The translations under genes were made by a program, and so were the position numbers. Below are positions 30,105 to 37,917 of a stretch of 64,000 nucleotides of DNA, piece by piece. The notes beneath the pieces were generated by a model. It did not search any database. It saw only the letters and a program-made list of their open reading frames with translations, and was not told the origin of the DNA. Positions within the stretch are counted from its first letter, which is position 1, and every line of letters starts with the position of its first letter. Origin of the DNA: Photorhabdus caribbeanensis (GTDB lineage: Bacteria > Pseudomonadota > Gammaproteobacteria > Enterobacterales > Enterobacteriaceae); contig NZ_RCWB01000005.1 in NCBI RefSeq assembly GCF_018448885.1, positions 141,031-205,030 of the forward strand. Reading direction: 5' to 3'.

Positions 30105-30272
30105 ATGAAGAGACAGAAACGAGATCGTTTAGCACGTGCGTTATCGAGAGGGTACCACGCAGGTATTTTGGGGCGTCCAAGGGAGCATTGTCCCTATTAT
30201 TCATTAGATGCTCGTTCTCATTGGTTAGGCGGGTGGCGTCAGGCTATGGAAGACAGGGCGATGATGGCTTAG
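30105..30272 (+). CDS. rmf: Ribosome modulation factor
   Basis: A 55-residue basic protein that converts 70S ribosomes to inactive 100S dimers in stationary phase. The sequence MKRQKRDRLARALSRGYH, then GRPREHCPYYSLDARSHWLGGWRQAMEDR, aligns end to end with E. coli RMF (55 residues). Spacing to a GAGG sequence (tgaggtaaataaaagc before ATG) is about 11 bases. The location between pqiC and fabA is conserved. Confidence 0.95.
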   Translation: MKRQKRDRLARALSRGYHAGILGRPREHCPYYSLDARSHWLGGWRQAMEDRAMMA

Positions 30273-30639
30273 TCTGCCAAGCTGATGTATAGGTTAGGTG
30301 AGAAAAAACCTCCATTCCTTAATCAACGTGTATATATCCCAAATTTAATCTGACAGTGACTGATTGCTTATACAGATATCTGTCAGATTGAATTCTATTA
30401 GTAGATTTGTTTAACCTATTTAAAACATCATACGACGGATATGTTGATGCATTGAGTGTAGTAAATAGGGTACGTATAGAAGTTAATGTGAATAATGTGC
30501 TGGTTTCCTATTTCTTTGTATTGTTCTTTTTGGGATTCCGTTTGCGAAATTTGATGAGATAGAATTCATGGCCGCCAGCTCATACATCCTATTTAACCTC
30601 CAATATGGCTGATATTGCGGCCATCAAGTAATTTATCTA
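30273..30639. other. Intergenic region between rmf and the secreted-protein gene
   Basis: No gene seen. An 8-bp inverted repeat ATGGCCGC / GCGGCCAT (arms near 30568 and 30615) may be a weak terminator. The segment is absent from the E. coli order. Confidence 0.35.
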
Positions 30640-30984
30640 CTAATGCGAAGGATAATTGCAGTAAGCAGGGTTTGATAAACATTTGTGACGTAATTGAACC
30701 TTATAGAGAGGGCTATATTCCGCATCCCCCTGGACTGCTATGGCTACATTTTCATGACTTGAATAGGCGGTTTGAAGCATTGATAAAAGTATCGACCCGG
30801 CACTATAAGTACATACCCACCGAAATCCTTGGGCGCGAGTAGGAGTGACTATTTTTCCAAGGCAATCGCCATTAGTGTTAGATGCTTGTAGCATCTCAAT
30901 GGTACCTTCAATCTTATTTAGCGCTATGGCAGTTGGTGTAACAGTTAATGCTACGATTATGAGCAGTATTTTTCTGATGTTCAT
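30640..30984 (-). CDS. Small secreted cysteine-containing protein of unknown function
   Basis: A 114-residue protein with a clear Sec signal (MNIRKILLIIVALTVTPTAIA, cleavage near IALN). The mature part is about 93 residues with four cysteines: one in NGDCLGKI, one in RWVCTYS, and two near the C-terminus (HKCLSNPAYCNYP). I do not recognise a family with certainty. The pattern of two mid-chain cysteines, then S-x-L-L-x-x-L-x-x-A and a V-x-I-x-V strand, is reminiscent of the pentameric B subunits of subtilase/typhoid-type AB5 toxins, but no A subunit is nearby. It is an accessory insertion between rmf and fabA. Confidence 0.6.
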   Translation of the reverse strand: MNIRKILLIIVALTVTPTAIALNKIEGTIEMLQASNTNGDCLGKIVTPTRAQGFRWVCTYSAGSILLSMLQTAYSSHENVAIAVQGDAEYSPLYKVQLRHKCLSNPAYCNYPSH

Positions 30985-31403
30985 ACAAATTACCCTTGGT
31001 TGTGTTTATCAATAATAATCAAAAATATTAAGCTTTATTAATGTTAAACCTGATATCAGTATGCTTTTATGAGCTTATTTGATATGTCAGGTTAATTTGA
31101 GCATAGCACAATTTGTCAATTGCATGCTAATTAGCCAGCAATAAACTAAATGCTTATATTGCAAGCCATTCAGATGTGGTTTCATGTTATTATTGATCGA
31201 GGTAGGTTAGAGTTTGATTTTGAATCTCATACTCTAAGATATAACCGAAATTGTCTTTGAAGGACAAAAACAATATCAAGTATTTTTTCAAGCAAATATT
31301 TTTTTCAAATAGTATGCTGTTTGCTTGGTGGTGTGCTTTTAGTGAAAAAGGTGAAAAGCAATTAGCCAGTCACCTTCCTTTTCGATATGTTACTGATTAT
31401 TGA
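30985..31403. other. Intergenic region upstream of the secreted-protein gene
   Basis: Strongly AT-rich. It carries the promoter of the minus-strand gene at 30640 and, at 31348-31376, a hairpin AAGGTGA / TCACCTT that should terminate fabA on the minus strand. Nothing else was recognised. Confidence 0.45.
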
Positions 31404-31922
31404 TTAGAAAGAGCTGGTATCTTTAAACAAGCCCACTTTCAAATCCGTTGCTGTATAGATGACTTTACCATCTACTAACACTTCACCGTCAGCCAGCCCC
31501 ATAATCAATTTACGGTTAATAACGCGTTTAAAGTTGATACGGTAAATGACTTTTTTCGCTGTTGGTAATACTTGGCCGGTGAACTTAACTTCGCCAACGC
31601 CAAGGGCACGGCCTTTTCCTTCACCGCCTAACCAGCCAAGGAAGAATCCAACCAATTGCCACATGGCATCAAGGCCAAGGCAGCCAGGCATTACCGGGTC
31701 ATTAATAAAATGGCAGTCGAAAAACCATAAATCAGGGGTAATATCCAGCTCGGCTTCTATGTAACCTTTATCGTAGGTACCACCGTTTTCTGTCATTTCA
31801 ATGATGCGATCCATCATTAGCATATTACCAGATGGTAATGGTGGCCCATTTTCTCCGAACAGCTCACTACGTCCAGATGCGACAAGATCTTCTTTTGTGT
31901 AGGATTTACGTTTATCAACCAT
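31404..31922 (-). CDS. fabA: 3-hydroxydecanoyl-ACP dehydratase/isomerase
   Basis: Dehydrates 3-hydroxydecanoyl-ACP and isomerises trans-2 to cis-3-decenoyl-ACP, the branch point for unsaturated fatty acids. The 172 residues equal E. coli FabA. Active-site His is in [18 protein letters not shown] and the Asp in [16 protein letters not shown]. The promoter region at 31965-31996 carries candidate FabR and FadR sites. It is followed by lonH upstream in the same direction, as in E. coli. Confidence 0.97.
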   Translation of the reverse strand: MVDKRKSYTKEDLVASGRSELFGENGPPLPSGNMLMMDRIIEMTENGGTYDKGYIEAELDITPDLWFFDCHFINDPVMPGCLGLDAMWQLVGFFLGWLGGEGKGRALGVGEVKFTGQVLPTAKKVIYRINFKRVINRKLIMGLADGEVLVDGKVIYTATDLKVGLFKDTSSF

Positions 31923-31964
31923 AATTATCAGATAGCCTTATATTTAATGTAGGGTAAATAATAG

Positions 31965-31996
31965 AGTACACTTGTACGCTGAACAACTCCGATCAG
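31965..31996 (-). promoter_or_regulatory. Candidate FabR and FadR sites in the fabA promoter
   Basis: Read on the minus strand, CTGATCGGAGTTGTTC (31981-31996) corresponds to the FadR activator site of E. coli fabA. The adjoining AGCGTACAAGTGTACT (31965-31980) is a FabR-type palindrome. The pair is adjacent, as in E. coli. Recognition is from memory of the E. coli promoter. Confidence 0.65.
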
Positions 31997-32006
31997 ACAT
32001 TCTGAA

Positions 32007-33737
32007 TTAACCCAACCAGCGAAGAAACCACGGGAATTTAGGTCGTTCCTGATTATTCGCCTGTGTTATACGTTCTTGTATCATAGCTAACAAGTGTGTT
32101 TCTTGTTGATCATAATAAGGGATACCTGTTAATAAAGGCAGCGCTTCAGAAACATGTTTTACTGACCATAAATGGAATTTTTGCTCTTTTACCGCATCTA
32201 CAACGGCTTGGTTAAGACATAAATGACGGACGTTCGCTGCTGGTAGGATAACCCCCTGTTGGCCAGTGAGTCCTCTGCGATAGCATACTTCAAAGAAACC
32301 TTCGATTTTTTCGTTAATACCACCGATGGGTTGAACGTAACCAAATTGATCTACTGCGCCTGTGACCGCCAGTTGCTGATCTATGGGTTGCAGGGAAAGC
32401 GCACTAATCAGTGCGCATAATTCAGCAAGAGAAGCGCTGTCGCCGTCAACTTCACCATAAGACTGTTCAAATGCAATAGATGCAGAGAAAGGCTGCGGTT
32501 GATCCAACTTTAGCTCGGAAATCAAAAAGGCTTGCATAATCATCATGCCTTTCGCATGGATATTGCCACCTAACTCGACTTTGCGTTCAACATCAATAAA
32601 TTCCCCATCTCCCATATGAGCCACGCAAGTGATACGGGATGGTTCTCCTACTGAATCAGGATGGCCGGGGTACTCCAGCACAGATAATCCATTAATTTGG
32701 CCGATGACCATGCCTTGGGTGTTGATAAGAATTTGGCCTTGATGAATTTCCTCTAAACCGCGTTCTGGCAGATAGTTGTGACGCCAGCGGCGATTTTCCT
32801 CTGCTTGTTTAATGGATTGAGCTGTAATCTGATTTTCTTGCTGATAGAGTGCAGCGGTAGTGAGCTGCTGTTGCAGCCAAAGCATATCCAAAGGCAGGCG
32901 GTATTGATCTTCTACATGACGAGTTGCTTGTTGGACCAGCGCAGGCCAGGCATTATGATTCAGTGGAGGCAATTGCCATTGTTGAATAAGCCCATTGATA
33001 TAATTGCACCACAGGCTTAAATCCTGCTCATTATGGAATGGCATATCCAGATCAAACTCACCATACAGAGCGCTTTTTGCTAATTCAGGTTCTGTTGCCT
33101 GAAACTCTTCAAGGTTTAGACGATCTCCAACCAGAATCAGACGTAGCTTTAATGGCATTGAGGGGATAGGCAATGGTAACGGTTTGCTGCTATCTGGAGA
33201 CAACCATTCAAAGCGTTGCTGAATAATCATCTGTTTCAGGCGAACCCACATTAATGGCTGAGAAAGTAGGGTACGTAATGGCAGAATAAGAACACCGCCA
33301 TTTACCTGATGAATCAGACCGGGTTGTAAGTGAATTTCTCCATTGTGAGAATGGAAGCTGCCAAATAATTGCTCTGCTTCTATCCATTCACGATAAGCGA
33401 CACGTAACTCAGGTGTGAAATGGCCCTCTGTTGATGGTTGCCAGCTAATTTTCTGTTGCTGGATGTGATAATTGCCGCCAATTTGGGGAAGTTCTTTGGT
33501 GAGCAATGGATGGATAGACTCAGCTAACGCTGATAAATAAACATCACATTCTTCAGCTTTCAATAGCATAAAAGGCTGGCGGAAATCCATCCGGCAAAAA
33601 AGCTGCAAGCCACTATGTAGCCGTGATTGAACGGCTTCCATACTGGCAGGTGCCTGTTGGGAAGCAGAATGAAAAAGCGCATCATAAGGCGCGCAATTCG
33701 GCAGTAATGCCTGCCAGTCTAGTTTGTTAGTGGTCAA
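32007..33737 (-). CDS. lonH: Lon-family protease homologue LonH (YcbZ)
   Basis: A Lon-like serine protease whose ATPase part is degenerate. The best start is a TTG at 33737, giving MTTNKLDWQALLPNC, which aligns with the E. coli start MTITKLAWRDLVPD; the longer frame to 33842 is AT-rich and unconserved. The product is then 576 residues. The proteolytic domain (about 345-540) retains the Ser-Lys dyad: serine in YGEVDGDSASLAEL and lysine in GGINEKIEGF. No intact Walker A motif was seen. It lies divergent from matP, as in E. coli. Confidence 0.88.
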   Translation of the reverse strand: MTTNKLDWQALLPNCAPYDALFHSASQQAPASMEAVQSRLHSGLQLFCRMDFRQPFMLLKAEECDVYLSALAESIHPLLTKELPQIGGNYHIQQQKISWQPSTEGHFTPELRVAYREWIEAEQLFGSFHSHNGEIHLQPGLIHQVNGGVLILPLRTLLSQPLMWVRLKQMIIQQRFEWLSPDSSKPLPLPIPSMPLKLRLILVGDRLNLEEFQATEPELAKSALYGEFDLDMPFHNEQDLSLWCNYINGLIQQWQLPPLNHNAWPALVQQATRHVEDQYRLPLDMLWLQQQLTTAALYQQENQITAQSIKQAEENRRWRHNYLPERGLEEIHQGQILINTQGMVIGQINGLSVLEYPGHPDSVGEPSRITCVAHMGDGEFIDVERKVELGGNIHAKGMMIMQAFLISELKLDQPQPFSASIAFEQSYGEVDGDSASLAELCALISALSLQPIDQQLAVTGAVDQFGYVQPIGGINEKIEGFFEVCYRRGLTGQQGVILPAANVRHLCLNQAVVDAVKEQKFHLWSVKHVSEALPLLTGIPYYDQQETHLLAMIQERITQANNQERPKFPWFLRWLG

Positions 33738-33917
33738 AATGATCGCTATATATTGTAAAGTAGGAAAGTGCCGATTATACAAGATTAAGATATAAACCAA
33801 CATGCTTGAATGTTTGCTATGGTAGACACTTATGTAAAACATAATTTGATCAAAAAGCAGATATTAATCAGTTTGGCTATAAGCAATTTACTGAAATAGT
33901 TGTTATGCTTATTTTTA

Positions 33918-33930
33918 GTTACGCTGTCAC
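33918..33930 (+). promoter_or_regulatory. matS-like 13-mer directly upstream of matP
   Basis: GTTACGCTGTCAC differs from the MatP-binding consensus GTGACRNYGTCAC at one position. It ends 12 bp before the matP ATG, overlapping where a promoter or leader would lie. Function is inference. Confidence 0.35.
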
Positions 33931-33942
33931 TGAGAAAGTAAA

Positions 33943-34398
33943 ATGAAATATCAACAACTGGAAAATTTGGAATGTGGCTGGAAGTGGGCTTATCTGATGA
34001 AAAAACATCAAGAAGGCGAGCTAATTACTAAATATATTGAAAACAGCGCGGCTCATGCAGCAGTTGATAAACTCATTGAACTTGAGAGTGAACCGGTAAA
34101 GGTACTGAAATGGATTGAGCAGCATATGAATCCTGATTTATCTAACCGGATGAAACAAACTATCCGCGCTCGGCGTAAACGGCATTTTAATGCGGAACAT
34201 CAGCATACTCGTAAGAAATCCATCGATTTAGATTTTCCCGTGTGGCATCGCTTATCTGCACTTTCTCAGCGACGGGGTAATACGCTGTCCGAAACTATCA
34301 TTCAGTTAATTGAAGATGCTGAGCGGGAAGAAAAATATGCCAACCAGATGTCTAGCTTGAAACACGACTTGGAAGCTATTCTGGGTAGGAAAGAGTAA
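33943..34398 (+). CDS. matP: Macrodomain Ter protein MatP
   Basis: Binds matS sites and organises the replication-terminus macrodomain, interacting with ZapB at the divisome. The 151-residue protein aligns over its length with E. coli MatP (150): [26 protein letters not shown], the ribbon-helix-helix DNA-binding region [32 protein letters not shown], and the C-terminal coiled-coil tetramerisation segment. Its presence here is consistent with E. coli, where matP sits between lonH and ompA. Confidence 0.95.
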   Translation: MKYQQLENLECGWKWAYLMKKHQEGELITKYIENSAAHAAVDKLIELESEPVKVLKWIEQHMNPDLSNRMKQTIRARRKRHFNAEHQHTRKKSIDLDFPVWHRLSALSQRRGNTLSETIIQLIEDAEREEKYANQMSSLKHDLEAILGRKE

Positions 34399-34410
34399 TT
34401 TCAGTTGTTA

Positions 34411-34537
34411 TATACCCTATGGATTTCAAGATGCATCGCGACGGCAAGGGAGCGAATCCCCGGGAGCATAGAGAACTATGTGACCGGGGTGAGTGAGCGC
34501 AGCCAACAAAGAGGCAACTTGAAAGATGACGGGTATA
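34411..34537 (+). repeat. ERIC element (127 bp), copy 1
   Basis: The full 127-bp enterobacterial repetitive intergenic consensus: it begins TATACCCTATGGATTTCAAG, contains GCGAATCCCCGGGAGCATAG and GTGACCGGGGTGAG, and ends AACTTGAAAGATGACGGG. It is an imperfect palindrome that folds when transcribed. It lies between matP and the ompA terminator. An inverted second copy is at 35978. Confidence 0.93.
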
Positions 34538-34597
34538 GATTGGTATCGCAACAAGCCTCTTAATAGGTTTGGTATAAAATTTCAGTGTAAGTAAAAG

Positions 34598-34624
34598 AAA
34601 ACCCCATTTAGCAATGGGGCTTTC
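34598..34624 (-). terminator. Terminator downstream of ompA
   Basis: On the minus strand GCCCCATT and AATGGGGT pair around a short loop and are followed by TTTTC. About 40 bp past the ompA stop. Confidence 0.85.
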
Positions 34625-34661
34625 TGAGCTTTTGATGATTAATTATAACCAAGAAAGGCTA

Positions 34662-35762
34662 TTATTGAGCGGATTTTGCTTGAGTAACAACTTCTTTAAT
34701 GCCTTGAATTTCGATCTCTACGCGACGATCTGGCGCCAGGCAGTTGATTAGGTTAGGTTTGCGAATCTTATCACAGGTAGAACCGGTGACTGGATTTGCT
34801 TTACCGTGACCTTCTGCGCTGATACTGCCGGCAGGGATACCTTTAGATACCAGATAATCAACTACGCTTTGAGCGCGTTTTTGAGAAAGTTTCTGATTGT
34901 AAGCATCTTTACCGATACGGTCAGTGTAGCCTAAAACCAGCACCTTGCCCTGATTTGGGTCGATATTTGCTAACTCAGTATAGAGTTGATCCAGAGTGTG
35001 TTTGCCTTCGGTTTTCAGCTCAGCACTTGCAAATTCGAACAGCACGTCAGAACGCAGGGTAAAACGTTTATTTTCAACAACGGGTGCTGGGGCTGGTGTT
35101 GGCGCAATAACCGGAGCTGGAGCAACAACTGGGGCTGCTGCTTCATCTTGGCCGAAACGGTAAGAGACACCTACGCTTAACAGACCGTTATCAGGACGTG
35201 CGCCTACTGAGCCTGCATCACCGACATTGTTAACCCACTGGTAATCCAGACGGGTAGCCCAGTCTTTAGTTATCGCATACTCAACACCGATGGCCGCCAG
35301 TGGAGAAACACCGGTGTCATGGTTTTTCAGATGAGTATTAGTTGCGCTGTAATTTGCTTTGGAATCTGCCCGCCAAACCATACCACCTAAGCGAGTATAG
35401 ATATCCAAATCATCCATAATTGGATAGCTCAGTTTGGTTGCCAATTGGAAACCGTGGGCTTTGAAGGCACCGTTATTGACGCTGCCTTTGTAAGCCATAC
35501 GCCCTAACCAGTCATAACCTATTTCAAAACCTAGGTATGGATTGGCTTGGTAGCCTAAGAAAGCACCTGCACCCAATTGGTTCTTGTGAGTAGAACCATT
35601 ACCGATTGCACTGGTATAACCGTTGCCGTAGAAGTTCACGTCATGGTATTGGGACCAACCCAACTTACCACCGGTATACCAAGTGTTGTCTTTTGGAGCT
35701 GCTTGCGTTGCAGTTGTGAAAGCGGCCACTGCCACTGCTATCGCGATAGCTGTCTTTTTCAT
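34662..35762 (-). CDS. ompA: Outer-membrane protein A
   Basis: An abundant eight-stranded outer-membrane barrel linked to peptidoglycan. The 366-residue precursor has a signal peptide ([21 protein letters not shown], cleaved before [15 protein letters not shown]), the barrel domain (about 22-205), a Pro/Ala hinge ([18 protein letters not shown]) and the OmpA_C peptidoglycan-binding domain with [28 protein letters not shown]. The two cysteines ([14 protein letters not shown]) are retained. It is framed by its terminator and by two inverted ERIC elements, which is unusual. Confidence 0.97.
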   Translation of the reverse strand: MKKTAIAIAVAVAAFTTATQAAPKDNTWYTGGKLGWSQYHDVNFYGNGYTSAIGNGSTHKNQLGAGAFLGYQANPYLGFEIGYDWLGRMAYKGSVNNGAFKAHGFQLATKLSYPIMDDLDIYTRLGGMVWRADSKANYSATNTHLKNHDTGVSPLAAIGVEYAITKDWATRLDYQWVNNVGDAGSVGARPDNGLLSVGVSYRFGQDEAAAPVVAPAPVIAPTPAPAPVVENKRFTLRSDVLFEFASAELKTEGKHTLDQLYTELANIDPNQGKVLVLGYTDRIGKDAYNQKLSQKRAQSVVDYLVSKGIPAGSISAEGHGKANPVTGSTCDKIRKPNLINCLAPDRRVEIEIQGIKEVVTQAKSAQ

Positions 35763-35977
35763 TTTAACGCCTCGTTATTATCATCACCCAATAGGCAATT
35801 GGCTTTGGGAGCCTTTTACTTACTGCCTATCCCATTAGGCTTTCATTTGCCATTCTTTGTAATAAAAGTGAGCACTGAATTGTGCTCAAATTCTCCGGTA
35901 CCATTATTGTGGGTACGCTTTGAATTTTGCGCGTTTCCGTGTTCACTATTCATCCATAAGAATGACCTGCACTAATT

Positions 35978-36103
35978 TATACCCGTCATCTTTCAAGTTG
36001 CCTCTTTGTTGGCTGCACTCGCTCACCCCAGTCACATAGTTATCTATGCTTCCGGGGATTCACTCCCTTGCCGTCGCGATGCATCTTGAAATCCATAGGT
36101 ATA
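35978..36103 (-). repeat. ERIC element, copy 2 (inverted relative to copy 1)
   Basis: About 126 bp, closely matching the 34411 copy in reverse complement from TATACCCGTCATCTTTCAAG through to the CATAGGTATA end. It lies upstream of ompA. The pair forms long inverted repeats separated by about 1.4 kb. Confidence 0.92.
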
Positions 36104-36444
36104 GTATCTTTTAATATTTACTAAGATAGGCTGCTGAGCCATATTGATTAAAAACTCAGTTAGGAATACCGCACTTTCATAAAACCGATAGACCAAACAA
36201 TACTAGGGTACATTAAGTGCAGTAACCTTTAATGGTGTAAAGTCTACAACGAAGTTAAAAAGTTACAAGTGCTCCTTGATTAATAGAGTAAAAAATTTAA
36301 AAGATAATGTATGATTTCAAAAAAAACTTTACTATTCTTTACAATTAATCTTACCTTAATTAATTGATTTTAATTGTGATTAGTGATTTTCGGTCTGATC
36401 TGGTTATTTTGTGTTATGAATATTGCAATAATTCCTAGTTTTGG
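36104..36444. other. AT-rich gap between ERIC copy 2 and sulA
   Basis: No gene or clear motif seen. It is a convergent/upstream segment between the ompA promoter area and the sulA stop codon. Confidence 0.35.
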
Positions 36445-37008
36445 TCAATGATAGTAAATGGAATGGATTTTGAGTAAATCTGCTCGCGACTCAGCATAGT
36501 TGGTTTCTTTATTTAGATCTTGTGGGCGCATAATAAAGCCTAGCGCATTACCTTTTTGTGCCGCAACCCGTAATTTTACGGTATCTCTTTCTGATAACTT
36601 TGGCAACCAGCCAAGCACCACGCTGTAATTACCACTCGCTAATGCTCTTTCCATTGCTTCTACCGTTGTAATGGAGCTGATGCGATTTAATTGGACAATC
36701 TTATCTAAAGGTAATCCGGAGTTAATTAACCATTGGCGGCTTAGTTTCTTATGTGGATTAACCCATAGCAACCAGCGGGCTTCATTTCCTGATTGGCGCA
36801 ACAGAGGTAGTAATATACGATTAATGACAGCTTGGTTATCGTTATATTGGTTATCACCATAAATCAATTCACTCACTATACCTTCTTTACCCTCTTTTAC
36901 CACCCCCTCTCTTTTAGTTGAATTATCTTGTGTAGGTGAAGAGGGAGATAACTGTTTTTTGGTTGACTGATGTTGAGAAGGGTAAACCCAGGATGATTGA
37001 ATGCCCAT
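36445..37008 (-). CDS. sulA: SOS cell-division inhibitor SulA
   Basis: Blocks FtsZ polymerisation during the SOS response; normally removed by Lon. I start at 37008 (MGIQSSWVYPSQ) because GAGG lies seven bases upstream; a GTG five codons earlier overlaps that ribosome site. The 187 residues align best in the FtsZ-binding core (LLPLLRQSGNEARWLLWVNPHKKLSRQWLINSGLPLDKIVQL) and end with the HSIYYH tail that resembles the Lon-recognised C-terminus. A perfect LexA box lies at 37030. It is about 18 residues longer than E. coli SulA, in the low-complexity N-terminal region. Confidence 0.93.
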   Translation of the reverse strand: MGIQSSWVYPSQHQSTKKQLSPSSPTQDNSTKREGVVKEGKEGIVSELIYGDNQYNDNQAVINRILLPLLRQSGNEARWLLWVNPHKKLSRQWLINSGLPLDKIVQLNRISSITTVEAMERALASGNYSVVLGWLPKLSERDTVKLRVAAQKGNALGFIMRPQDLNKETNYAESRADLLKIHSIYYH

Positions 37009-37029
37009 AATGAACCTCGCCACAATTAA

Positions 37030-37045
37030 CTGTATTAATATACAG
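37030..37045 (-). promoter_or_regulatory. LexA box of sulA
   Basis: CTGTATTAATATACAG matches the LexA consensus CTG-N10-CAG with a perfect alternating A/T core. It ends 22 bp before the sulA start codon, the position expected for repression. Confidence 0.92.
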
Positions 37046-37255
37046 TATCTTCATATCAGACCAAGATCAAGTCTATTTTTTCAAAGAGCTTCGCAAATCT
37101 TGACTGTAAATGGCTGTAAACTCACTTAACCGTTGGCAGAGAAAATTGAATTGCGTATGTTTTTAATTGCTTGTTCCTGTTATTTATTTTACTAATAATT
37201 GGGACAAATCTATGGATAAGAGATTTATTTGTACAAAACTCATGGAGTGGTCTGT

Positions 37256-37858
37256 ATGTTTTTGTCTGAGGTACGTTTTACTCAACTCAAAAATGGTTTT
37301 TCTTCGTTTGGAACGTTGACAAGGAAGCCACAGTTCGGCGGTTACAGCCTGTTAGCAGATGGGATTATGTTCGCTATTATTGCTGATGGAGAATTATATT
37401 TACGAGGAAATGGACATGCTGAAGTATTATTTAAAGCCAGAGGAATGAAAAACTATATTTACTCGAAAAAGGGAGTGCCTGTAACTTTGCGTTATTACCA
37501 GGTGGTTGAATCACTTTGGCAAGATCAAGAGTTGTTATCTCAATATGCGTATTTGGCTTATCACTACTCACTTATTGAAATGGCGGGTAAAAAGAAAATG
37601 CCAGAGCGCTTGAAAGATTTGCCTAATCTTGGAATGTCTTTGGAACGCCAGTTATGGAAAGTTGGAATATGTAAAGTTGAAGATTTACGGTTGTTAGGTG
37701 CGAAAGCCTGTTATTTAAAACTGCATCAATATAAAAGAAATTCTAATGTTAGTTTATTACTTGCTTTGGCTGGTGCAATTGAAGGATGTCATTCAGCCGT
37801 TTTACCGGTACAGATCCGTAATGATTTATTACGTTGGCATAAGGAACTAGCTTGTTAG
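37256..37858 (+). CDS. sxy: Competence regulator Sxy (TfoX)
   Basis: A cytosolic coactivator of CRP at CRP-S promoters of the competence regulon. I start at 37256 (MFLSEVRFTQLKNGF) because GGAG lies eight bases upstream; the frame extends nine codons further to a TTG. The 200 residues contain the TfoX N domain (about 10-105, GGYSLLADGIMFAIIADGELYLR) and the C domain (about 115-190, RLKDLPNLGMSLERQLWKVGICKVEDLRLLGAKACYLKL). It is adjacent to sulA and convergent with yccS, as in E. coli. Confidence 0.9.
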   Translation: MFLSEVRFTQLKNGFSSFGTLTRKPQFGGYSLLADGIMFAIIADGELYLRGNGHAEVLFKARGMKNYIYSKKGVPVTLRYYQVVESLWQDQELLSQYAYLAYHYSLIEMAGKKKMPERLKDLPNLGMSLERQLWKVGICKVEDLRLLGAKACYLKLHQYKRNSNVSLLLALAGAIEGCHSAVLPVQIRNDLLRWHKELAC

Positions 37859-37884
37859 ATCTTTATCGAGAATAGCTAATGAAA

Positions 37885-37902
37885 GGGGCAGTCAACTGCC
37901 CC
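37885..37902. terminator. Shared terminator between sxy and yccS
   Basis: GGGGCAG, loop TCAA, CTGCCCC. A compact symmetric stem between two convergent genes, likely serving both strands; T-tract support is modest on either side. Confidence 0.65.
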
Positions 37903-37917
37903 AGTATATCAATCTGG

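Noticed and set aside
30615..30842. Plus-strand 75-codon ORF opposite the secreted-protein gene
   Set aside because: It is antisense to a gene with a clear signal peptide and has no features of its own.
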